A DNA stretch of 64,000 nt, taken from the NCBI GenBank assembly GCA_015067615.1, contig SVMD01000007.1, positions 1-64,000 on the forward strand. Reading direction: 5' to 3'. Numbering within the stretch: the stretch's first letter is position 1; each line of letters starts with the position of its first letter. Origin of the DNA: Oscillospiraceae bacterium (GTDB lineage Bacteria > Bacillota > Clostridia > Oscillospirales > Oscillospiraceae). Under the pieces are notes generated by a model. It did not search any database and was not told the origin of the DNA. It was given only the letters and a program-made list of their open reading frames with translations. Below are positions 46,711 through 55,210 of this stretch, piece after piece. The translations under genes were made by a program, and so were the position numbers.

Positions 46711-49182
46711 ATGAAACTTCTGACCAAGGCAAGCCGTTCCGGTGAAGTGAGCCAGCGGGAGCGGGAGAATCTGGCCGTTGCCTATCAGGCCGCCTGCGAG
46801 GGCATGGTTCTGCTGAAAAACGACGGCGCGCTGCCCTTCAGAACCAAAAAGGTGGCCCTCTACGGCCCCGGCGCTTCCATGACCATCAAGGGCGGCACCG
46901 GCTCCGGCGAGGTCAACGAGCGCCACTCCGTGACCATTTTAGAGGGCATGGAAAACCGGGGCTTTGAGATCACCACCAGGAAGTGGATCCGCGATTTCGA
47001 AAACCAGTATGCCGAAGCGGAGAAGGCCTACAAGGAAGAGAAGAAAAAGCGTGTCAACATCTTCAAGATGGAGTCCATCATGCAGATGCTCTTCGACAAT
47101 TTCCGGGCCCCTGTGGGTCTGCCCATTACTGAGGAGGATGTGGAAAGCAGCGCTACGGATTCCTGCATCTATGTTGTCTCCCGGCAGGCAGGCGAGGGCG
47201 GCGACCGGAAGGCGGAAAAGGGCGATTTCTTCCTGACTGACGAGGAGCTGACTGCCATCCGGTTCTGCGCGGAGCATTACGAGCACTTTGTGCTGGTTAT
47301 CAACTGCGGCAGCGCCATGGACATGGCCTTCGCCCAGGAGATTCCCGGCATCAATGCCATCCTCTACATCTGCCAGCTGGGCACCGAGGGCGGCCACGCC
47401 TTTGCGGATGTGATCTCCGGCGCGGTGACCCCCTCCGGCAAGCTGGCGGATACCTGGGCCCGGCAGTATGCCGACATTCCCTGCGGAAACGAGTACAGCT
47501 ACTTAAACGGCAACCTGAAGGACGAATACTACAAGGAAGGCATCTATGTTGGCTACCGGTATTTTGATACCTTCGGTGTGGAGCCTGCCTATCCCTTCGG
47601 CTTTGGCCTCAGCTACACGGATTTTGCCATCCATTCCGCCGGTGTGTCCGCTGAAGGCAGCAGAATCACCGTGAAGGCCAACGTTTCCAACGTGGGCGAA
47701 ACCTACAGCGGCAAGGAAGTGGCCCAGCTGTATGTATCCGCCCCTGCCGGAACGCTCCACAAAGAGTACCAGTCCCTGGCTGCCTTCGGCAAAACCCATA
47801 TTTTGGCTCCCGGCGAGCGTCAGGAGCTGGAGCTGACCTTTGACATTAAGAATCTGGCCTCCTACCGGGAAGCCGATGGCTGCTATGTGCTGGAAGCGGG
47901 CGAATATCTGCTGCGGCTGGGCAATTCCTCCCGGAATACGGTGGTTGTGGGCGTTATGGAAGTGGAGAAGGAAATCATTGTCTCCCGCCATGCCCATATC
48001 TGTCCCCTCCGGGAGCCCCTGGAGGAGCTGACCGCTCCCGAGGGGACTGCGGAAGCCGTTGCGGAGGGACTGCCCCGGATCATCCTGGCGGCAGACGCCA
48101 TTCAGACCGTGGAATATACCTACGAAAAGCCTCCTGTCTGTGAAGAGCCCAGAGTCAAGCAGTTCATAGACACTCTGACTCTCAGCGAAATGGTGGACAT
48201 CGTGGTGGGTATCGGCATGTTCGGCGGCGAGACCCGGTTCAATCTGCCGGGCTCCGTGGGCAACACCACCTCCAAGTTCTGGGACCGGGGCCTGGCAAAC
48301 GTGCCCCTCTGCGACGGTCCTGCCGGTCTTCGTATCCAGAAGCGCTCCGGCGTCAACGCCAAGGGCAAGGTCAAACCCATCGATATGGCCATGTCCATCT
48401 TTGAGGCCTTCCCCGGCTTTGTGAAAAAGCTCATGATGGCCGATCCTGAAAAGGATACCGTCCTGTATCAGTATACCACCGCCTTCCCGGTGGCGGCCGC
48501 CCTGGCCCAGACCTGGAATGAGGATCTGCTCCATCAGGTGGGCACCGCCATTTACCGGGAGATGAAGGAGTACGGCTGCACCTACTGGCTGGCCCCCGCC
48601 ATCAACATCCACCGCAACCCCCTCTGCGGCAGAAACTTCGAGTATTTCTCCGAGGATCCCCGGCTCACCGGTGTCATGGCCGCTGCCATCACCCGGGGCG
48701 TCCAGCAGGAGGAGGGATTCTACGTCACCGTCAAGCACTTCGCCTGCAACAACCAGGAGGACAACCGGAATTTCGTATCCAGCAACCTGTCCGAGCGGGC
48801 ATTGCGTGAGATCTACCTCCGGGGCTTCGAGATCACCGTCCGGGAGGGCGGCGCAAAGGCCATCATGACCTCCTACAACCGGGTCAACGGCGTCTACGCC
48901 CCCAACAGCCACGACCTTTGCACCAAGGCCCTGCGCAACGAATGGGGCTTCGACGGTGTGGTCATGACCGACTGGTTCTCCACCAACAAGGGTCAGGGCA
49001 ACAACGCCCTGGCAATGGCTGCGGGCAACGACCTGATCATGCCCGGCGGCGGAAGCTTCAAGAAGGAGATCCTGGCCGGGGTCAAGTCAGGTCAGATCAG
49101 TGAAGAGGATGTGCGCCGCTGCTGCGCCAATGTGGTCAAATCCATCTTAAACAGCGCCATCCAGCGAGAGTACATCGGATAA
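46711..49182 (+). CDS. Glycoside hydrolase family 3 with swapped domain order
   Basis: 823 residues. The usual order is reversed: the (alpha/beta)6 sandwich domain comes first (residues ~20-270), then a fibronectin III-like domain (~300-410), and the TIM barrel forms the C-terminal half (~490-815). The nucleophile is Asp754 in VVMTDWFS, with KHFACNNQEDNR as the substrate-binding stretch. This arrangement is known from rumen bacteria such as Ruminococcus albus and Butyrivibrio. There is no signal peptide, so it acts inside the cell, probably as a beta-glucosidase or related exo-enzyme. A strong AAGGAGG site precedes the ATG. Confidence 0.93.
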   Translation: MKLLTKASRSGEVSQRERENLAVAYQAACEGMVLLKNDGALPFRTKKVALYGPGASMTIKGGTGSGEVNERHSVTILEGMENRGFEITTRKWIRDFENQYAEAEKAYKEEKKKRVNIFKMESIMQMLFDNFRAPVGLPITEEDVESSATDSCIYVVSRQAGEGGDRKAEKGDFFLTDEELTAIRFCAEHYEHFVLVINCGSAMDMAFAQEIPGINAILYICQLGTEGGHAFADVISGAVTPSGKLADTWARQYADIPCGNEYSYLNGNLKDEYYKEGIYVGYRYFDTFGVEPAYPFGFGLSYTDFAIHSAGVSAEGSRITVKANVSNVGETYSGKEVAQLYVSAPAGTLHKEYQSLAAFGKTHILAPGERQELELTFDIKNLASYREADGCYVLEAGEYLLRLGNSSRNTVVVGVMEVEKEIIVSRHAHICPLREPLEELTAPEGTAEAVAEGLPRIILAADAIQTVEYTYEKPPVCEEPRVKQFIDTLTLSEMVDIVVGIGMFGGETRFNLPGSVGNTTSKFWDRGLANVPLCDGPAGLRIQKRSGVNAKGKVKPIDMAMSIFEAFPGFVKKLMMADPEKDTVLYQYTTAFPVAAALAQTWNEDLLHQVGTAIYREMKEYGCTYWLAPAINIHRNPLCGRNFEYFSEDPRLTGVMAAAITRGVQQEEGFYVTVKHFACNNQEDNRNFVSSNLSERALREIYLRGFEITVREGGAKAIMTSYNRVNGVYAPNSHDLCTKALRNEWGFDGVVMTDWFSTNKGQGNNALAMAAGNDLIMPGGGSFKKEILAGVKSGQISEEDVRRCCANVVKSILNSAIQREYIG

Positions 49183-49188
49183 GAGAAG

Positions 49189-49221
49189 AAAAATGCACAC
49201 CCTTTCGGGTGTGCATTTTTT
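49189..49221 (+). terminator. Terminator of the GH3 gene
   Basis: AAAAATGCACACCC pairs with GGGTGTGCATTTTTT around TTTC. Confidence 0.95.
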
Positions 49222-49287
49222 AGCAAAAGACAGCTCCACACTGCAAAGAATTGCGGTGTCCTTGATAATTGTGAATATTTCGATTTT

Positions 49288-49313
49288 TGTAATGAACGCG
49301 GTTCCTCTGCGTC
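49288..49313 (+). promoter_or_regulatory. Possible ECF-type promoter of the sigma factor gene
   Basis: TGTAAT and CGTC are separated by 16 bases, resembling ECF sigma promoters (TGTAAC/TGAAAC, then CGTC). Transcription would start about 18 bases before the GTG at 49338. This suggests the sigma factor activates its own operon. Confidence 0.45.
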
Positions 49314-49337
49314 CTACAGATGAAAGGCGGTGAAGTT

Positions 49338-49814
49338 GTGACGGATTTTTCGGAGGTTTATGACCGGTATTTCCGGGATGTATACAAGTACGCCCTGGCC
49401 ATCAGCCGGGATGTTCATCTGGCCGAGGAGATTACCCAGGAGACCTTTTTCAAGGCACTGAAATCCCTGGATCAGTTCAAGGGGGAGTGCAAGCTGTCGG
49501 TATGGCTCTGCCAGATCGCCAAAAACTGTTACATTTCCCACTGCCGGAAGCTGAAATTTCAGGATTTTGGAGCGGATACCTCCAAAATCGACAGCGGAAT
49601 GGATCTGGAAGAGCAGATTTCTGACCGGGAGACGGCCTTTGCCATACATAAAATTCTGCACAGCCTGGATGAGCCCTATAAGGAGGTCTTTTCTCTGCGG
49701 ACCTTCGGCGAACTAAGCTTCAAACAGATCGCAGAGCTTTTTGGAAGGACGGAAAACTGGGCCCGGGTGACCTATCACCGGGCGAAGCTGAAAATCAGGG
49801 AGGAACTGAAATGA
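49338..49814 (+). CDS. ECF-type RNA polymerase sigma factor
   Basis: 158 residues from GTG 49338, preceded by AAAGGCGGTGAA; ATG 49320 has no binding site and would fall at the likely transcription start. Sigma region 2 is at ~5-70 (YDRYFRDVYKYALAISRD and AEEITQETFFKAL) and region 4 at ~100-155 (LSFKQIAELFGRTENWARVTYHRAKLKI). It directs RNA polymerase to stress or surface genes. It is coupled by an ATGA overlap to its probable anti-sigma factor. Confidence 0.93.
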   Translation: MTDFSEVYDRYFRDVYKYALAISRDVHLAEEITQETFFKALKSLDQFKGECKLSVWLCQIAKNCYISHCRKLKFQDFGADTSKIDSGMDLEEQISDRETAFAIHKILHSLDEPYKEVFSLRTFGELSFKQIAELFGRTENWARVTYHRAKLKIREELK

Positions 49815-50614
49815 AATTATCCTGCGACGTGATTCTGGATCTGCTGCCATTGTACCACGATGGGGTATGCTCGGAGGAGAGTGCCGGACTGGTGCAGGCG
49901 CATCTTGCGGAGTGTGAAACCTGCTGCGCCATACTGGATGCTCTGAAAGGGGAGATCGATGCACCGCACGTACCGGCCGACGAAGTGAAACCCCTGACGG
50001 AGATTCAAAAGTCCATCCGTAAGGGTAAGCGCAGGGCCCTGCGTCGGGGTATGCTGGCGGCGGTGGCGCTGATCCTGGTGGCGGCGCTGATGGGCTCCGG
50101 TGTCTGGTACAACAGAATCGGAAAGTATTATGATGCTGTGGCGGATAAAATGGAGCCTATCACAAAGGAAATGGGCCGTATGAGCTCCGGCACCCATTAT
50201 CTGGAAGCCGGGGACTATGGTGTGATTCTGAAAAAGCCCATGGTATTTTCCGATTCCGGTTTTATCACTGTAGGGTCAATGGACCTGACGGTCAATTATC
50301 TGAAAGGAATTTACAATGAGGTAGCCTGGGGCGAGGAACTATATCTGGATCTGTTTTTCTACCCGGACCAGGAGGGGGGATATGACTTTGCGGTGAATTT
50401 CACCTTCAGGACGGTCGGGCAGGAGCAAGATGGGGTTAAGTATCTGCAAGGCTGGTACTGGCTGAATCCCGACCTGACACTGGATACGGACGGAAGAACC
50501 TATATGCAGGACCAATTGGACGCATATCCTGTGCTTCTGGAGGAATATAGGACGGAGATCGAAGCGCTCTTTGCCGTAGTGGAGGAGCAGTTCGGCATCC
50601 GTTATTTGGAATAA
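49811..50614 (+). CDS. Membrane anti-sigma factor with zinc-finger domain
   Basis: 267 residues. The N-terminal anti-sigma zinc motif is present: His31, Cys35 and Cys38 in HLAECETCC. One membrane helix lies at ~80-100 (MLAAVALILVAALMGSGVWY), and the remaining ~165 residues face outward. By family knowledge it holds the preceding sigma factor inactive at the membrane until a signal reaches the outer domain. That domain is unassigned. Confidence 0.87.
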   Translation: MKLSCDVILDLLPLYHDGVCSEESAGLVQAHLAECETCCAILDALKGEIDAPHVPADEVKPLTEIQKSIRKGKRRALRRGMLAAVALILVAALMGSGVWYNRIGKYYDAVADKMEPITKEMGRMSSGTHYLEAGDYGVILKKPMVFSDSGFITVGSMDLTVNYLKGIYNEVAWGEELYLDLFFYPDQEGGYDFAVNFTFRTVGQEQDGVKYLQGWYWLNPDLTLDTDGRTYMQDQLDAYPVLLEEYRTEIEALFAVVEEQFGIRYLE

Positions 50615-50618
50615 GGAA

Positions 50619-50645
50619 AGCGGGCATCCAGGTTGGATGCCCGCT
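50619..50645. terminator. Terminator between convergent anti-sigma and gltX genes
   Basis: AGCGGGCATCCA pairs with TGGATGCCCGCT around GGT. On the plus strand AAAAATATT follows, while on the minus strand a T-run precedes it, so it is stem-strong but T-poor in both directions. Confidence 0.7.
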
Positions 50646-50652
50646 AAAAATA

Positions 50653-52299
50653 TTACTTCAGCTTTGCGATGGTAGCCTGAATTCTTTCCACGGTTCTGTC
50701 CTTGCCCAGAATCTGCATGACGGTATACAGGTCCGGGGAGTTGGTCTTGCCGGTGACGGCCTGACGGATGAAGGTGGAGATATCGGCCACAGTGCCGGGG
50801 AAGGCGGTGGGGTCTGCCTTGTAGGCCTTCATGTCGGTGGTGAAGCCCATTTCGGTGGTGATGGCTTTGACCTTCTCGAACCAGATGCCCGAATCATCGG
50901 TGATATCGAACTTCTCCAGGAACCGGTTCAGGGCCTCGATGACGGTAGCCTTCTCGAACTTCTCATCAAACTGGGGCTCGGCCAGGTACTCGTCATAGAA
51001 GAAGCCCATGTAATCCTTGGCATCCTTCCAGACGGCCAGGTCCTTCCGGGGCTTCTTGCCGCCGCGGCCAATGGCCAGGATTTTGGTTGCGAATTCGTCA
51101 TCGGCTGCCAGCTTGGCACCGAAGTCGGGATCAAACTCCTGGGCCCATTCGGTCAGCAGGGTGTAGACTTCCTCGGCGGTCATCTTGGAGATGACGTTCT
51201 TACTTACATCGGTGAGCTTGGCGTAGTCGAACAGAGAGCCGGCGGGATTCAGCTTCTTGGGGCTGAACTTGAAGGTCTCGGCAGGTGCGTCAGGGTTGGC
51301 CCGGCGCCAGTCCTCGAAGTTGGAGTTCAGAATGGTCATGATGTACTCATAGACCGCCTTCACCGGGAAGCCTTCGGCCTTGTAGAAGGTCAGAGCCAGC
51401 TCGGGGTCCTTTCGCTTGGAGAGTTTGCGCTTGGAATTGCCGTCCATCTTCATCAGAGGTCCGATGTGGACATACTTGGGCAGCTTGAAGCCCAGAGCCT
51501 TGAACAGCTGAATGTGGAAGGGCAGGGTGGGTAGCCACTCGTCGCCACGGACCACGTGGGTGGTACGCATCAGGTGGTCATCGCAGGCGTGGGCGAAGTG
51601 GTAGGTGGGGATGCCGTCGGACTTCAGCAGAACATGGTCCACGTTGTTCTCAGTGATGGTCAGCTTGCCCTTCACCAGGTCGTCAAACTTGAACTGATTC
51701 TCAATGTTGCCCATGGACTTGAAGCGCAGGACCCAGGGGTTGCCGGCGTTCAGCTGAGCCTGGATGTCCTCCATGGAACGTTCCCGCCACATGGCGTACT
51801 TGCCGTAGTAGCCGGTGGTCTCCTTGTTGGCTTCCTGCACTTCACGCATGGCGCTCAGCTCTTCTTCGGTACAGAAGCAGGGATAGGCCTGACCCTCGGA
51901 GACTAATCTTTTGGCATAGACATGGTAGATGGAAGCTCTCTGACGCTGACGGTAGGGGCCGTAGATGCCGCTGTCGCCGTCGTGGGTGGCGCCCTCGTCA
52001 AACTGGATGCCATAATGCTTCAGGGTGTCGATGAGCACCTCCACAGCGCCGGGCACCTCTCGCTTGGCGTCGGTGTCCTCCACACGCAGGAACAGCACAC
52101 CGCCGGACTGGTGGGCCATCCGCTCGGAGGTTAGACCCTGGACCAGATTGCCCAGGTGGACAAAGCCGGTGGGGGAGGGGGCCATACGGGTGATGACAGC
52201 GCCCTCGGGGACGTTACGAACAGGGAAACGCTCTTCAAGCTGCTCGGGAGTCTCGGTGACATCGGGGAACAGCAGCTGAGCCAAAGCCTGATAATCCAT
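50653..52299 (-). CDS. gltX: Glutamate--tRNA ligase
   Basis: 548 residues from ATG 52299, preceded by GAGGT; an in-frame extension to 52344 lacks a site. PSPTGFVHLGN carries the HIGH-type motif (HLGN), and KLSKR is the KMSKS counterpart, followed by the C-terminal anticodon-binding part. It charges tRNA-Glu, and possibly tRNA-Gln if a gatCAB system is present. It is longer and more divergent than the standard ~485-residue GltX, a version seen in some Clostridia. Confidence 0.95.
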   Translation of the reverse strand: MDYQALAQLLFPDVTETPEQLEERFPVRNVPEGAVITRMAPSPTGFVHLGNLVQGLTSERMAHQSGGVLFLRVEDTDAKREVPGAVEVLIDTLKHYGIQFDEGATHDGDSGIYGPYRQRQRASIYHVYAKRLVSEGQAYPCFCTEEELSAMREVQEANKETTGYYGKYAMWRERSMEDIQAQLNAGNPWVLRFKSMGNIENQFKFDDLVKGKLTITENNVDHVLLKSDGIPTYHFAHACDDHLMRTTHVVRGDEWLPTLPFHIQLFKALGFKLPKYVHIGPLMKMDGNSKRKLSKRKDPELALTFYKAEGFPVKAVYEYIMTILNSNFEDWRRANPDAPAETFKFSPKKLNPAGSLFDYAKLTDVSKNVISKMTAEEVYTLLTEWAQEFDPDFGAKLAADDEFATKILAIGRGGKKPRKDLAVWKDAKDYMGFFYDEYLAEPQFDEKFEKATVIEALNRFLEKFDITDDSGIWFEKVKAITTEMGFTTDMKAYKADPTAFPGTVADISTFIRQAVTGKTNSPDLYTVMQILGKDRTVERIQATIAKLK

Positions 52300-52389
52300 A
52301 AGAAAATACCTCATTTGCATAAATTTCTCCGTAAAGTATAGCACAGGGCAGGCAAGAAATCAATTACCCCATGGTTTAAAAATGAAGGG

Positions 52390-52418
52390 TTGACAAGGAT
52401 AATTTCCGGTGATAGGAT
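52390..52418 (+). promoter_or_regulatory. Promoter of the methyltransferase transcript
   Basis: A perfect TTGACA and TAGGAT are separated by 17 bases. The start site near 52425 leaves a ~185-base leader before ATG 52611. Confidence 0.8.
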
Positions 52419-52447
52419 GAAGAAAATCCAAATGGAGGAAAATGGCA

Positions 52448-52534
52448 ATGGCAGCAGGCTTTGTTTCCTATATCCCTGCACCCTGGTGCATCTGGTCCCA
52501 GCCGGATGTGCTTGCATTGTCATACTCTTTTTGA
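52448..52534 (+). CDS. Candidate leader peptide with two Trp codons
   Basis: 28 codons from ATG 52448 (30 from ATG 52442), with GGAGG at 52434-52438, a 9-base spacing for the second start. TGG codons sit at 52484 and 52493 (PAPWCIWSQP). The stop is at 52532-52534, 27 bases before a terminator. The position suggests the ribosome on this ORF controls that terminator. No homolog was recognised; evidence is positional. Confidence 0.55.
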   Translation: MAAGFVSYIPAPWCIWSQPDVLALSYSF

Positions 52535-52593
52535 AGCGTGATCGCGGAAAAAGACCTGTACGGTGTAAGCAGCTTTGCTTACACCGATTTTTT
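52509..52593 (+). promoter_or_regulatory. Antiterminator/terminator pair in the methyltransferase leader
   Basis: The terminator is CGGTGTAAGCA (52561-52571), loop GCTT, TGCTTACACCG (52576-52586) and a T-run. TGCTTGCATTG at 52509-52519, inside the leader ORF, can pair with the whole left arm over 11 bases (three G-U). A ribosome stalled at the Trp codons would leave it free and block termination; one reaching the stop at 52534 would cover it and allow termination. Confidence 0.6.
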
Positions 52594-52610
52594 GTTTTGG
52601 GAGGCAGAAT

Positions 52611-53399
52611 ATGGAGACACTGAAAGCTTTGACGGACTTTTACAGCAACTACGATGAAGAGGGCCGCCTGCTGAGCAGACACGGCCAGGTGGAATACTTG
52701 ACCACCATGCGCTATATCGAGAAGTACCTGCGGCCCGGTATGCGAATCTTAGAGATTGGAGCGGCCACAGGACGGTACTCTCATACACTGGCCCGGCAGG
52801 GCTACAAGGTGGATGCGGTGGAGCTGGTACAGCATAATATCGACATCTTTAACACCCTGACCCAGCCGGGGGAGGACGTGACCATCCGGCAGGGAAATGC
52901 CAAGGATCTGCATTTCTTTAGCGATGAAACCTTTGACATGACCCTGCTCCTGGGACCCATGTACCACCTGTTTACGGTGGAGGAGCAGCTTCAGGCCCTT
53001 TCCGAGGCCCTTCGGGTGACGAAAAAGGGCGGCATCATCATGGCGGCCTACTGCGGCAATGATGCCACCATGGTCCAGTATTGCTTCGGTCGGGGCATGC
53101 TGAAAGAGCAGCGGTACCGGGATCTGGTGGATTTTGAGACCTTCAAGGCATCCTCTGACCCGGCGGAGCTGTTTGAGCTTTACAGAATTGAGGATATCGA
53201 TGCTCTGATGGAGCAGTTCCAGGTTCAGCGGCTTCATTTTGTGGGTACCGATATGGCTACCAACTACATGCGTCCTGTGATCGATGAGATGGACGATGCG
53301 TTCTTTGAACTGTATCTGAAATACCATTTCACCATCTGCGAGCGCTCTGACATGGTTGGGGTGAGCCATCATTTCCTGGATATCTTCCGGAAACTGTAA
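52611..53399 (+). CDS. Class I SAM-dependent methyltransferase
   Basis: 262 residues from ATG 52611 behind GGGAGG. MRILEIGAATGRYSHTLA near residue 43 is the SAM-binding loop, VDAVELV the acidic end of strand 2 and MTLLLGPMYHLF the motif after strand 4. The C-terminal part (~170-262) is mostly helical. The substrate is unknown. It differs from Erm rRNA methyltransferases, having no N-L-P-Y-type catalytic motif. The attenuator-like leader suggests regulated expression. It is followed by trpS, which has its own promoter. Confidence 0.87.
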   Translation: METLKALTDFYSNYDEEGRLLSRHGQVEYLTTMRYIEKYLRPGMRILEIGAATGRYSHTLARQGYKVDAVELVQHNIDIFNTLTQPGEDVTIRQGNAKDLHFFSDETFDMTLLLGPMYHLFTVEEQLQALSEALRVTKKGGIIMAAYCGNDATMVQYCFGRGMLKEQRYRDLVDFETFKASSDPAELFELYRIEDIDALMEQFQVQRLHFVGTDMATNYMRPVIDEMDDAFFELYLKYHFTICERSDMVGVSHHFLDIFRKL

Positions 53400-53405
53400 A
53401 AAGGC

Positions 53406-53434
53406 TTGCACAAGTCGGTAAATTATGCTAATAT
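53406..53434 (+). promoter_or_regulatory. Promoter of trpS
   Basis: TTGCAC and TAATAT with a 17-base spacer, 36 bases before ATG 53471. There is no T-box motif (AGGGTGG) in this short leader. Confidence 0.65.
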
Positions 53435-53470
53435 GAACAAAGTTATTTTGGAAAAAGGAACGTGAATACT

Positions 53471-54499
53471 ATGAGCGAAATTATCACGGAAACTGCTGCC
53501 CCCAAGAAGCGGATGCTCTCCGGCATCAAGCCCTCCGGCGATCTGACCCTGGGCTCCTACTTAGGCGCCGTCAAGAACTGGGCAGAGCGGGCAGATCAGT
53601 ATGACTGCTTCTATTTTATGGCTGACCTGCATGCCATTACCGTCCGTCAGAATCCTGCAGACCTGCGCCGCCGCACCCTGGAGCAGCTGGCCCAGTACAT
53701 TGCCTGCGGCCTGGACCCTGAGAAGAACACCCTGTTCATCCAGTCCCATATTCATCAGCACGCGGAGCTTGGCTGGGTCCTGGACTGCTATTCCCAGTTC
53801 GGCGAGCTGAGCCGCATGACCCAGTTCAAGGACAAGTCCGCCAGGAACGCCGACAACATCAACGCAGGCCTGTTTACCTATCCCAGCCTGATGGCTGCGG
53901 ACATTCTGCTGTACCAGCCTGACCTGGTGCCCGTGGGCGAAGACCAGAAGCAGCACGTGGAGCTGACCCATACCATCGCCCGCCGCTTCAACGGCATCTA
54001 CGGCGATGTGTTCAAGATCCCCGAGCCCTTTATTCCCAAGGTGGGCGCAAGAGTCATGTCCCTGACCAACCCCCTGGCCAAGATGTCCAAGTCCGAGAAC
54101 GAGGACACTGGCCGTGTGCTGCTGATGGATGACCCCAACGTGATCATGAAGCAGTTCAAGCGGGCCATCACCGACTCCGACACGGAAAACTGCGTCCGCT
54201 ACGACAAGGAGAACAAGCCTGGCGTTGCCAACCTGATGACCATCTACTCCGCCGTCACCGGCAAGAGCTTCGAGGAGATCGAAGCTGAGTTCGCGGGCCA
54301 GGGCTATGGCAAGTTCAAGCCCGTGGTCGGTGAAGCCGTTGTGGAGCACCTGCGGCCCATCCGTGAGGAAGCCACCAAGCTGATGAAGGATAAGGCATAT
54401 CTGGAATCCGTCTACCGTGACGGCGCCCAGAAGGCCTCCTACGTGGCCGAAAAGACCCTGCGCAAGGTCTATAAGAAGGTCGGCTTCGTTGCCAAGTAA
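53471..54499 (+). CDS. trpS: Tryptophan--tRNA ligase
   Basis: 342 residues. GIKPSGDLTLGSYLGA contains the HIGH-type signature, and LAKMSKSEN is the KMSKS loop; a KMSKS-containing Rossmann fold and short C-terminal helical domain complete the usual ~330-residue bacterial TrpRS. ATG 53471 has AAAGGA upstream at 11 bases; GTG 53462 is closer to that site but unlikely. It charges tRNA-Trp. Confidence 0.97.
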   Translation: MSEIITETAAPKKRMLSGIKPSGDLTLGSYLGAVKNWAERADQYDCFYFMADLHAITVRQNPADLRRRTLEQLAQYIACGLDPEKNTLFIQSHIHQHAELGWVLDCYSQFGELSRMTQFKDKSARNADNINAGLFTYPSLMAADILLYQPDLVPVGEDQKQHVELTHTIARRFNGIYGDVFKIPEPFIPKVGARVMSLTNPLAKMSKSENEDTGRVLLMDDPNVIMKQFKRAITDSDTENCVRYDKENKPGVANLMTIYSAVTGKSFEEIEAEFAGQGYGKFKPVVGEAVVEHLRPIREEATKLMKDKAYLESVYRDGAQKASYVAEKTLRKVYKKVGFVAK

Positions 54500-54506
54500 A
54501 TGATAT

Positions 54507-54539
54507 GAGCCTGTGGGTTTTGCCACAGGCTCGTTTTTT
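54507..54539 (+). terminator. Terminator of trpS
   Basis: GAGCCTGTGG pairs with CCACAGGCTC around GTTTTG, followed by G and T6. It reaches into the 3' end of the convergent CHAP gene. Confidence 0.93.
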
Positions 54540-55134
54540 AGTAGTTCGGCAGTCCGTAACCCCGGATCCGGGGATCCCAGCGGATAATATAGCGGTAGCC
54601 CACTGCATCATCCTTGTTGCCCTCGATGACCTTGATGAAGGGACCGTGGGTGCCCACCACGATGCCCACATGATCGGACCAGCCGGTGGAATCCCCCAGG
54701 GTCCGCACATCCCAGTCGTAGTAGATGATATCACCGGGCAGGGGAAGATAGGTGTCATCTTCCTCCCATCGGTCCAGCCCCTGCCACAGACCGATCTGCC
54801 GTTCACAGCCGCACTCTGTGGGGATAAGGTCAGTCAGACCTGCTTCAATGGCGCAGAAGCTTACAAAGGTGGCGCACCAGTCGTCGTCATATTTCACTTC
54901 GTAGCCCTGGGCCAGAGGCTCGTGGGCATTATAGCCGTTGATGATGGCGTGGTGGGCATCACTGCCTTCCGTGACACCAAGACAGGTGACTGCTTCACTC
55001 AGCAGATCAGCTCGCTGCCCTTCGGGACTGCCGAAATCCGCCCGGGGCAGGTAAAGCCACAGCGCTCCAAGCACCAATGCGAAACTCATCAGGATCCCCG
55101 CAATTATCCGTAAAACACCTTTTAAATTCTTCAA
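54538..55134 (-). CDS. Membrane-anchored CHAP-type amidase
   Basis: 198 residues from TTG 55134 with GGGAGG 8 bases upstream. An N-terminal hydrophobic helix (~8-30) would anchor it outside. The CHAP/NlpC-like core has Cys87 in DDDWCATFVSFC and His in WSDHVGIVVG, with GDIIYYDW between them. Such proteins cut peptide bonds in peptidoglycan. It lies alone, convergent with trpS. Confidence 0.85.
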   Translation of the reverse strand: MKNLKGVLRIIAGILMSFALVLGALWLYLPRADFGSPEGQRADLLSEAVTCLGVTEGSDAHHAIINGYNAHEPLAQGYEVKYDDDWCATFVSFCAIEAGLTDLIPTECGCERQIGLWQGLDRWEEDDTYLPLPGDIIYYDWDVRTLGDSTGWSDHVGIVVGTHGPFIKVIEGNKDDAVGYRYIIRWDPRIRGYGLPNY

Positions 55135-55210
55135 AAACAGAACCTCCCGGCGTGGTTTGGCTTATTATACCAGACCCGCCGGGAGATTGCTATTAAATTA
55201 TCCTTAATTT

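Noticed and set aside
52390..52611. T-box riboswitch before the methyltransferase and trpS
   Set aside because: No AGGGTGG T-box sequence or specifier-loop pattern was seen; the leader fits leader-peptide attenuation better.
52611..53399. Erm-type rRNA methyltransferase resistance gene
   Set aside because: The SAM-binding loop is generic, and the typical Erm catalytic motif (N-L/I-P-F/Y) is absent.
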